DNA of 5,363 bases from Erysipelotrichia bacterium. Lineage in GTDB: Bacteria; Bacillota_I; Bacilli_A; Erysipelotrichales; Erysipelotrichaceae. The stretch's first letter is position 1. Each line of letters opens with the position of its first letter. The stretch is taken from assembly GCA_009929095.1 (NCBI GenBank), contig SABF01000125.1, forward strand, positions 1-5,363, written 5' to 3'. Positions 1-4,985 of this stretch are shown in pieces. The notes below the pieces were generated by a model. It ran no database searches and was not told the DNA's origin. It saw only the letters and a program-made list of their open reading frames with translations. Made by a program: the position numbers and the translations under genes.

Positions 1-17
1 AAAAAAGGAGAACAGAC

Positions 18-248
18 ATGGCATTCAGAAAACAGAGAATGAGCACCCGCAAGGTCTGCTACTTCACGAAGAATCACGTTACTTATATTGACTATAAGGA
101 TGTTGAGCTTCTGAAGAAGTTCGTCGGCGCTAATGGAAAGATTATTCCACGCCGCGTTACCGGCACCAAGGCAAAGTACCAGCGTATGCTGGCAATTGCG
201 ATCAAGCGTGCTCGTCAGATGGCTCTTCTGTCCTACGTCGGAGAGTAA
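18..248 (+). CDS. rpsR: 30S ribosomal protein S18
   Basis: Encodes the 76-residue S18 protein of the small ribosomal subunit, which pairs with S6 on the platform of the 30S particle. The family core is unmistakable: KVCYFTKN near residues 12-19, [13 protein letters not shown] at 24-36, IIPRRVTGT at 42-50 and KRARQMALL at 63-71. The N-terminus is short and lacks the glycine/arginine-rich extension seen in Bacillus subtilis S18. Only one cysteine is present (Cys14), so this is not a zinc-binding four-cysteine form. The ATG is preceded by GGAG at 7-10 with a 7-nt gap, which supports this start. In Bacillota the gene normally follows rpsF and ssb, which would lie left of the window. A strong hairpin terminator follows directly, so rpsR is the last gene of its operon. 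Confidence 0.98.
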   Translation: MAFRKQRMSTRKVCYFTKNHVTYIDYKDVELLKKFVGANGKIIPRRVTGTKAKYQRMLAIAIKRARQMALLSYVGE

Positions 249-259
249 CCGGAACAATC

Positions 260-320
260 AGAAGCATTTCCTTTTGCCAGTCTGCATCAAAGCGGACTGA
301 CAGCGGGAATGCTTCTTTTT
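260..320 (+). terminator. Rho-independent terminator after rpsR
   Basis: A long stem-loop begins 12 nt after the rpsR stop. The outer arms AGAAGCATTTCC (260-271) and GGGAATGCTTCT (305-316) pair with one G-T wobble. An inner stem, CAGTCTGC (278-285) with GCGGACTG (292-299), also has one wobble and leaves a 6-base loop. A T-run at 316-321 follows the stem. The structure should end the ribosomal protein operon and insulate it from the cassette downstream. The opposite strand has no T-tract, so termination is expected in one direction only. Confidence 0.9.
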
Positions 321-336
321 TATACTGTAAAAGATG

Positions 337-376
337 CTGAATAAAATATTCTGAATATATTCTTCTGAATCTGAAA
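337..376 (+). repeat. CTGAAT direct repeats at 14-nt spacing
   Basis: CTGAAT occurs at 337-342, 351-356 and 365-370, exactly 14 nt apart, and CTGAAA follows at once at 371-376. The second and third copies share the longer form TTCTGAAT. The block is AT-rich and ends inside the candidate ECF -35 element. It could be an array of regulator sites, an UP-like element, or a chance product of AT-rich sequence. No known operator is recognised. Confidence 0.4.
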
Positions 377-398
377 GGATCTGCCTGATTCATTCGTA
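372..398 (+). promoter_or_regulatory. Candidate ECF sigma promoter
   Basis: TGAAAG (372-377) is followed after 17 nt by CGTATT, with the CGTA core at 395-398. This resembles the TGAAAC-(16 or 17 nt)-CGTA/CGTC layout known for extracytoplasmic-function sigma factors of Bacillota such as SigW, SigM and SigX. A start site near 404-406 would leave a leader of about 28 nt carrying the Shine-Dalgarno site at 421-427. The first operon promoted here contains an ECF sigma gene, so autoregulation is the natural reading. Both elements deviate slightly from the Bacillus consensus, and the specificity of this sigma factor is not known. Confidence 0.5.
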
Positions 399-432
399 TT
401 AATTGTGAAGGCGATCAGCCGAGGAGGAAAAT

Positions 433-699
433 ATGAAGAGAATTATGAAAGCAGTACTGGCATCAGGCGTTGCAATGTGTGCGGCAGTTACTCCGGTTTT
501 AGCAGAGCAGAATGAGGTCAGAAACAATGGCATCTGCCAGTATGCGGATCAGAATGGAGACGGCATCTGTGATAATTGCGGAAACGGCACCAGAACAGGA
601 TATCATAGTCAGAGAAATCAGAATGGTCTGCGCAAGGCCGATGGAACCGGAAATCCCTCAGGGAAGCACCTCTATAACAATAACTATTGTGGAAAGTAA
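433..699 (+). CDS. Small secreted protein with a single calcium-loop-like motif, first gene of the ECF cassette
   Basis: No named family can be assigned. The 88-residue product starts with a clear Sec signal peptide: a basic start (MKRIMK), a hydrophobic core at about residues 7-20, and a likely cut after VLA (residue 24). The mature part is about 64 residues, polar and rich in Asn and Gly. It carries the motif DQNGDGICDNC at residues 39-49, where D39, N41, D43 and D47 fit the spacing of dockerin and thrombospondin type 3 calcium loops. Four mature cysteines (35, 46, 49, 86) could form two disulfides. A strong GAGGAGG (421-427) supports the start. It ends 12 nt before the sigma gene, so the two are co-transcribed. 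Similar single DxDGDGxCDN motifs are, to my recollection, seen in small secreted proteins of gut clostridia. A role as ligand or modulator of the downstream anti-sigma factor is inference. Confidence 0.8.
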   Translation: MKRIMKAVLASGVAMCAAVTPVLAEQNEVRNNGICQYADQNGDGICDNCGNGTRTGYHSQRNQNGLRKADGTGNPSGKHLYNNNYCGK

Positions 700-711
700 T
701 TAAGGCAGGAA

Positions 712-1194
712 ATGCGTTCTGAACAGGATACCAATCGTGCGATTGCAGAATACGGTGATATGGTTCGCCGTATCTGCATGGTGCACCTGAAGAATGTCAG
801 CGACACTCAGGATATCTTTCAGGGAGTCTTTTTGAAGTATGTACTGTACGAGGGCATATTTGAAAGTCCTGAACATGAGAAGGCATGGCTGATACGGGTG
901 AGTGTCAATGCCTGCCGGGATCATCTGAAGGACTTCTTTCGAACGCATACTGTTTCGATTGATGAAGTCATTGAGCAGGCTGGACAGAAACAGGAGGATT
1001 ATCGTCATGTATATGAAGCGGTGCTGTCCCTGCCGGATAAATACAAGGATGTGATTTACCTGCATTATATAGAAGAATATTCATGCGTGGAGGTGGCCGA
1101 GATTCTGCACAGGAATGTAAATACAGTGTACACACTGCTGGCCAGAGGAAAAGAAATGCTGAAGAAAAGTCTGGGAGAAGAAATTGATGAATAA
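712..1194 (+). CDS. ECF-type RNA polymerase sigma factor
   Basis: Encodes a 160-residue sigma-70 family protein with only the two regions typical of extracytoplasmic-function sigma factors. Region 2 covers about residues 12-76 and includes the segment DTQDIFQGVFLKYV (31-44) and HEKAWLIRVSVNACRDHLK (55-73), hallmarks of core-RNAP binding and -10 recognition. Region 4 covers about 100-153: LSLPDKYKDVIYLHYIEEYS, then the helix-turn-helix VAEILHRNVNTVYTLLARGKEML that reads the -35 element. Region 3 is absent, and there is no C-terminal extension. The start has AAGG (702-705) 6 nt upstream. The gene overlaps the start of the anti-sigma gene by 8 nt (ATGAATAA), the usual arrangement for translational coupling and balanced amounts. 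It is probably held inactive at the membrane by that neighbour and may act on the promoter at 372-398. The regulon cannot be read from this window, and the ECF subgroup was not determined. Confidence 0.93.
   Translation: MRSEQDTNRAIAEYGDMVRRICMVHLKNVSDTQDIFQGVFLKYVLYEGIFESPEHEKAWLIRVSVNACRDHLKDFFRTHTVSIDEVIEQAGQKQEDYRHVYEAVLSLPDKYKDVIYLHYIEEYSCVEVAEILHRNVNTVYTLLARGKEMLKKSLGEEIDE
1173..1177 (+). promoter_or_regulatory. Shine-Dalgarno site deciding the anti-sigma start
   Basis: GGGAG lies inside the last codons of the sigma gene. It sits 9 nt before the ATG at 1187 and 6 nt before an in-frame TTG at 1184. Both are possible by spacing. ATG is preferred because it is the commoner start codon and forms the compact ATGAATAA overlap with the sigma stop; the difference is one residue. 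Confidence 0.6.
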
Positions 1195-1894
1195 ACTGCG
1201 AAAGGCATTTCAGGAAGTTCATGCCGAAGAAGAACTGGTTTCTTCCGCCAAGGACTTTCTCGAACAGAACAGAAAAGAACCTGGTTCTCAAAAGAGAAAA
1301 CGTGCTCTGACATTCGCAGCTGCCTGTGCCGCTCTGATTCTGACGCTGACCGGCGGATCTGTGTTTTATTTCACTCCGGTATATGCAATCGGGATAGATG
1401 TGAATCCATCTCTGGAGATAGGCGTCAACAGATTTGATCAGGTGGTCACGGTCAGCGGATATGGTGCGGAGTCAGAAGAACTGGTCGGATCACTGAATCT
1501 GAAGTATCACTCATACGAGGATGCACTGAATCTGCTGATGAGCAGTCCGACAATTGTATCGTGCCTGAACAGCGGTGAAGAAGCGATAATTACCGTTGTT
1601 TCAGAGGACGGCGGATCTGTGCAGAGGATTGTGGATACCATCAGCTGTCAGAGATATGTTCAGCAGGGCAATGTGGAATGCCGCATGCAGGACAGCAAAA
1701 ATCTGGATGAAGCGCATGCTTCAGGGATGTCAGTGGGGAAATATGAGATGTATGTACAGCTGGCGGCGTATGACGCTTCTCTGACCCCGGAAAAAGTGCA
1801 GCAGATGACCATGAAGCAGCTGCGAAGATTGCTGCAGTCATATGAAGGTGCCTCTTCCGAAATGCATGGCAGAGGACAGGACCGGTATCAGTAG
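1187..1894 (+). CDS. Membrane anti-sigma factor with RsgI-like extracytoplasmic domain
   Basis: Likely the cognate inhibitor of the ECF sigma factor encoded just upstream (8-nt overlap). The 235-residue protein has a short basic, charged cytoplasmic part (about 1-39, containing VHAEEELVSSAKDFLEQ), one membrane segment (about 40-63) and an outer domain of about 170 residues. Right after the membrane comes YAIGIDVNPSLEIGVNRFDQV (about 66-86). The NPS motif, with Asn73-Pro74, matches the site where RsgI-type anti-sigma factors cut themselves, and the following beta-rich stretch fits the RsgI middle domain. Near the C-terminus, GMSVGKYEMYVQLAAYD and LTPEKVQQMTMKQLRRLL (about 180-216) form a helical segment also typical of RsgI-like proteins. 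There is no zinc HxxxCxxC anti-sigma motif and no long RsgI N-terminal domain. Three outer cysteines occur (126, 154, 165). Autoproteolysis and regulated proteolysis are inferred from the family. The sensed signal is unknown; no carbohydrate-binding module is present. Confidence 0.85.
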   Translation: MNKLRKAFQEVHAEEELVSSAKDFLEQNRKEPGSQKRKRALTFAAACAALILTLTGGSVFYFTPVYAIGIDVNPSLEIGVNRFDQVVTVSGYGAESEELVGSLNLKYHSYEDALNLLMSSPTIVSCLNSGEEAIITVVSEDGGSVQRIVDTISCQRYVQQGNVECRMQDSKNLDEAHASGMSVGKYEMYVQLAAYDASLTPEKVQQMTMKQLRRLLQSYEGASSEMHGRGQDRYQ

Positions 1895-1903
1895 GACCTC
1901 AGG

Positions 1904-1950
1904 AAAAAAACAGTCAGGGCGGTTTATACGCATCCGGCTGTTTTTTTTCT
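1904..1950 (+). terminator. Terminator closing the ECF cassette, possibly bidirectional
   Basis: A hairpin follows the anti-sigma stop by 9 nt. CAGTC (1911-1915) pairs with GGCTG (1936-1940) with one wobble. Further inner pairs are GG (1917-1918) with CC (1934-1935) and GCG (1919-1921) with CGC (1929-1931). Seven A residues (1904-1910) precede the stem and eight T residues (1941-1948) follow it. The A-run would read as a T-tract on the other strand, so the element may work both ways. It separates the cassette from the yybS operon. Confidence 0.85.
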
Positions 1951-1972
1951 TTGGTTAAGCCTGCATAAGAAT

Positions 1973-2009
1973 TGCATTTTCAAAACCGGCCGCATTGCGT
2001 GAAAATGCA
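1973..2009. repeat. Perfect 10-bp inverted repeat upstream of yybS
   Basis: TGCATTTTCA (1973-1982) and TGAAAATGCA (2000-2009) are exact reverse complements separated by 17 nt. The right arm covers the place where the -35 element of the promoter at 2025-2033 would lie. No T-tract follows, so this is not a terminator. A protein-binding operator is the better reading, although a hairpin in read-through RNA is also possible. The 27-nt centre-to-centre spacing of the arms is about two and a half helical turns. Confidence 0.6.
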
Positions 2010-2024
2010 TAGTCCGGTCTTGCA

Positions 2025-2033
2025 TGTTATAAT
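2025..2033 (+). promoter_or_regulatory. Extended -10 promoter for yybS-gdpP-rplI
   Basis: TGTTATAAT contains a perfect -10 hexamer, TATAAT (2028-2033), with the TG of an extended -10 element. The expected -35 position (about 2005-2010, ATGCAT) matches the consensus poorly, which is common for extended -10 promoters read by the housekeeping sigma factor. Transcription would start near 2040 and give a leader of about 38 nt. Because the cassette terminator lies just upstream, this is probably the main promoter of the operon. Confidence 0.7.
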
Positions 2034-2069
2034 ATTCTGCAACCGGAAAGTCATTTTATTCATGGCAAT

Positions 2070-2074
2070 GGAGG
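2070..2074 (+). promoter_or_regulatory. Closely spaced Shine-Dalgarno site of yybS
   Basis: GGAGG lies only 3 nt before the ATG at 2078, closer than the usual 5-9 nt. The next in-frame ATG codons (codons 13 and 14) would remove the conserved RKITDGAMM start of the family, so the first ATG is kept. The tight spacing may lower translation. Confidence 0.5.
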
Positions 2075-2077
2075 AAA

Positions 2078-3028
2078 ATGAACAAAGACGTTAGAAAAAT
2101 CACCGATGGTGCTATGATGTGTGCCATTGTCGGAGTATTGCTGCTGATTGATCGTCAATTTGGCGGGATTCTTGCGGATTATCTGCTGTTTCTATTTCCG
2201 CTTCCCATGGTGTTCTTCGCAGCTAAGTATGGATGGAAGCCATCCTGGATGACACTGGCCGCAATGGTGCTTCTTGCCATGGTGATCAGTACACCGACAA
2301 CACTGTTCTATGTGACAGCTGAATCTCTGCTGGGACTGGTATATGGCGCAGGAATTCATGACAAGTGGGATCAGCACAGGCTGGTTGTCATTGTCATGGT
2401 GATCGGTGCAGTGATCAGCGTCGTCAGTACGGTTCTTCTGGCAGCGCTGTTTGGATATGATATCAGCAGTGAAGTGGCACAGTATACAGCAGTTATGAAT
2501 CAGGCGATGGAACAGACCGGGCTTACGCTGGCATCTGCAGCGATTGATCTTCCATCAATGATCCGCAATATGATTTTGATTTCTGCAATTCTGTCAGGGG
2601 TTCTGCAGGGACTTGTCACACATATGATTTCCCGGCTGATGTTCCGTCGGCTTCATATTCATGTTGAACCCGCTCTTCCGATTCAGGATTACTTTCCCTC
2701 TAAGTGGCTTGGCTATGCCGGCATTGCCGGACTGGTAGCATACTACTATTCGATTTATCGTCCGCTGGCAGACAGTGTAATGCAGAATGTCATGCAGTGT
2801 CTTGGCATTGCCGGCGTATTCTATCTGGCAGTGATGGGAGTCATTGGCATAATGTCCATCAGCATTATCAGAAATCCCGGCAGCCGGAAGTGGATTGGCT
2901 TCGCTGCAGTTTTACTGCTTTTTATGTTTGTACTGCCGGTAGCCATATTTGGATTTCTGTATGTAACAACAGATATGCATCAAAGAATGATTGAAGGAGA
3001 TAGCACTCATGCAGCAAAAAATGGCTAG
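2078..3028 (+). CDS. yybS: DUF2232 polytopic membrane protein YybS
   Basis: A 316-residue integral membrane protein of the DUF2232/YybS family, whose biochemical function is not established. The N-terminus RKITDGAMM (6-14) is typical of the family and of related S-component-like membrane proteins. Hydrophobic segments lie at about 11-24, 30-49, 56-72, 76-92, 102-124, 163-187, 210-226, 237-263 and 272-296, giving eight or nine membrane passes. The stretch at about 128-160 between passes is more polar and probably exposed. Length agrees with homologues of about 310 residues. The gene precedes gdpP in many Bacillota, and here the two overlap by 20 nt, so they are made together. A link with GdpP or c-di-AMP turnover is suggested only by this conserved pairing. 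Transcription is probably from the extended -10 promoter at 2025-2033. Confidence 0.9.
   Translation: MNKDVRKITDGAMMCAIVGVLLLIDRQFGGILADYLLFLFPLPMVFFAAKYGWKPSWMTLAAMVLLAMVISTPTTLFYVTAESLLGLVYGAGIHDKWDQHRLVVIVMVIGAVISVVSTVLLAALFGYDISSEVAQYTAVMNQAMEQTGLTLASAAIDLPSMIRNMILISAILSGVLQGLVTHMISRLMFRRLHIHVEPALPIQDYFPSKWLGYAGIAGLVAYYYSIYRPLADSVMQNVMQCLGIAGVFYLAVMGVIGIMSISIIRNPGSRKWIGFAAVLLLFMFVLPVAIFGFLYVTTDMHQRMIEGDSTHAAKNG
2996..3000 (+). promoter_or_regulatory. Shine-Dalgarno site deciding the gdpP start
   Basis: GGAGA lies 8 nt before the ATG at 3009, inside the end of yybS. An in-frame TTG at 2991 would place this site within the coding region and has no Shine-Dalgarno of its own, so the ATG is chosen. 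This shortens the protein from 664 to 658 residues, close to the 659 residues of Bacillus subtilis GdpP. Confidence 0.75.
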
Positions 3029-4985
3029 TCTGAAACGCTGGATGGCTCTGGCTATAATCGTGCAGGCAGCACTGCTTGTAATTTTCAGAATGGGACTTGA
3101 CAAGGGCATTATGTCTGCCACAGTGATTCTGATTGCGGAAGCAGCGGCACTTTACTTCTGCTTTGACCGTTTTGAATCAATGATGGAAAACACATCAACC
3201 GGAGTCAGAGATGTACTGGGAGATGCTGCTAAAGATGCTTATCTGTTTGGCGAAATTGGCATGGTCTTCTACGATGATTCTCATATTATTACCTGGATGA
3301 GCGATCTGTTTGATCAGCGCGGAATCAATCGTGTCGGCAGAAAGATCCTGGTTTGGCTGCCGGAAGCAGAACCGCTTCTGAATGGCGATACCGACAGAAC
3401 TAAGGTTCAGCTCGACGACCGCATGTATGAAATTACCCGCAAGGAGGACGAGCAGGTGCTCTTCTTCCGCGATGTAACCGATCTGGAACACTACCAGGTT
3501 TCTTATGATGAGGAACGGGCAGTCATCGGCATGGCATCGCTTGATAACTATGAAGAGAGCACGCAGTATGAAGATGAGTCGGTTGTATCTGCGATCAACG
3601 TAGCAGTGCGTTCACCGCTGACAGATTACTGCAAGGATCATGGCATCCTGTGCAAGCGTGTCAACAACTACCGCTATTTCCTGGTATTGAACGAAAAGAT
3701 ATTCAGCGATATATCTGCTGATCATTTCTCTGTGCTGAATACCGTCCGCAGGGCGGCTCAGAAGCAGGAAGTGTCCATCACCCTGTCCATGGCTTTTGCA
3801 AGAGGAATCGCAAAGTATACGGAACTGGATGATACGGTTGCCCGACTGATGGATCTTGCTCAGTCCAGAGGCGGCGATCAGGTTGCTGTACAGAAGGCTG
3901 GCGAAGATGTCATTTACTTTGGCGGTTCTACAGAAGCGACCGAGAAGCGCAGCCGTGTACGAGTCAGAGTCATGGCTCATACGTTCCGAGAGCTCATTTC
4001 CCGATCCTCCAATGTAATCATCTGCGGCCATCGCGAGATGGATTTTGACTGCATGGGTTCCGCGATCGGCATGGCTCGCATTGCAGAAACCCTGCATAAG
4101 CCGTCTGTCATCATCGCAAAAACCGGCGGAATTGAAGAGAAACTGAATGCGGCTCTGCATGCCAATTCAAAGCAGCTTAACGAGGAAGTCCGGTTTGTGA
4201 CAGAGGGCGAAGCTTTGAATCAGCTGCAGGACAATACATTGGTCATCATGGTTGATCATCATTCTATAAAACAGTCCAATGGCTCCAAGGTTCTGGAATC
4301 CGCAAAGAAGATTGCAATCGTCGATCATCATCGCCGTACTGCTGAGATGGGCATTAAGCCGGTGCTTGTGTATATAGAGGCAGGTGCCAGCAGTGGCAGC
4401 GAATTGATCACGGAACTGTTTCCATATGTGTCAAACAGCCTCGAGATCAGTGACATCGATGCGACGATCATGCTTGCAGGCATGACAATTGATACCAACC
4501 GATTCCGTACCCGTACCGGATCAAGAACCTTTGATGCGGCGAGCAGCCTGAGAAAGCTCGGAGCTGATCCGCTTCTTGTCGATGAATATCTGAAAGACTC
4601 CTATGAGGAATTCAATACCAAGGCAAATGCCATGGCAGACTGCCGCAATATCGGAAGAGGCGTTGTGATCTGTGCAGTCAAGGATAAGGTTCTGACAAGA
4701 TCTGTAATGTCGCAGATCGCTGATGAAATTCTGGAAATACAGAGTGTAGAGGCAGCCTTTGTGATTGCCAATGACTCAGATGATGAAACTGCGATCAGTG
4801 CCCGCTCGAATGGCAAAGTCAATGTGCAGGTAATCATGGAGAAGATGAAGGGCGGCGGTCATATGACAGCAGCAGCGATGCAGAGACCGCGATGCAGTGT
4901 CGATGCACTGCAGAAGGAACTGCAGCAGAATATAGAAGATTACTTTAAGGAGGCAGAAACAGATGAAAGTAATATTGACGAGTGA
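3009..4985 (+). CDS. gdpP: Cyclic-di-AMP phosphodiesterase GdpP (DHH-DHHA1 type)
   Basis: Membrane enzyme of 658 residues that hydrolyses the second messenger c-di-AMP to pApA with manganese, so it influences potassium balance, cell wall strength and beta-lactam tolerance. All family parts are visible in order. Two membrane helices lie at about 12-26 and 35-52. A PAS domain follows at about 78-160; in Bacillus this domain binds heme. A degenerate GGDEF domain spans about 168-304 (starting [15 protein letters not shown] and ending SRGGDQVAV), with no GGDEF signature. The DHH domain spans about 335-500, with H341, D345 and D347 in [16 protein letters not shown]416 in MVDHHS, the DHH motif D439-H440-H441, and D495 in DTNRF. 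The DHHA1 domain at about 550-640 has GGGH at 615-618. All expected metal ligands appear present, so the enzyme should be active. It overlaps yybS by 20 nt and rplI by 23 nt. Confidence 0.97.
   Translation: MQQKMASLKRWMALAIIVQAALLVIFRMGLDKGIMSATVILIAEAAALYFCFDRFESMMENTSTGVRDVLGDAAKDAYLFGEIGMVFYDDSHIITWMSDLFDQRGINRVGRKILVWLPEAEPLLNGDTDRTKVQLDDRMYEITRKEDEQVLFFRDVTDLEHYQVSYDEERAVIGMASLDNYEESTQYEDESVVSAINVAVRSPLTDYCKDHGILCKRVNNYRYFLVLNEKIFSDISADHFSVLNTVRRAAQKQEVSITLSMAFARGIAKYTELDDTVARLMDLAQSRGGDQVAVQKAGEDVIYFGGSTEATEKRSRVRVRVMAHTFRELISRSSNVIICGHREMDFDCMGSAIGMARIAETLHKPSVIIAKTGGIEEKLNAALHANSKQLNEEVRFVTEGEALNQLQDNTLVIMVDHHSIKQSNGSKVLESAKKIAIVDHHRRTAEMGIKPVLVYIEAGASSGSELITELFPYVSNSLEISDIDATIMLAGMTIDTNRFRTRTGSRTFDAASSLRKLGADPLLVDEYLKDSYEEFNTKANAMADCRNIGRGVVICAVKDKVLTRSVMSQIADEILEIQSVEAAFVIANDSDDETAISARSNGKVNVQVIMEKMKGGGHMTAAAMQRPRCSVDALQKELQQNIEDYFKEAETDESNIDE

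Noticed and set aside
202..393. Minus-strand open frame of 63 codons across the end of rpsR and the gap
   Set aside because: It runs through the rpsR terminator hairpin, resembles no known family, and overlaps a certain gene.
512..703. Plus-strand open frame of 63 codons inside the small secreted protein gene
   Set aside because: It is a frame-shifted shadow; the overlapping frame has a signal peptide, a strong Shine-Dalgarno site and a recognisable motif.
700..1313. Minus-strand open frames of 82-121 codons opposite the sigma and anti-sigma genes
   Set aside because: They lie antisense to genes with clear domain content and show no recognisable protein features.
1904..1950. Riboswitch or structured RNA after the anti-sigma gene
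   Set aside because: The short stem with flanking A- and T-runs is fully explained as an intrinsic terminator.
2704..2994. Plus-strand open frame of 96 codons inside yybS
   Set aside because: It is an out-of-frame shadow rich in Cys, His and Trp, while the yybS frame encodes coherent membrane segments.
2991..3008. TTG as the gdpP start, giving 664 residues
   Set aside because: The Shine-Dalgarno GGAGA would then lie inside the coding sequence; the ATG at 3009 has correct spacing and gives the usual family length.
3612..4160. Minus-strand open frame of 182 codons opposite gdpP
   Set aside because: Long, but fully antisense to the well-conserved GGDEF and DHH regions, with no family likeness.
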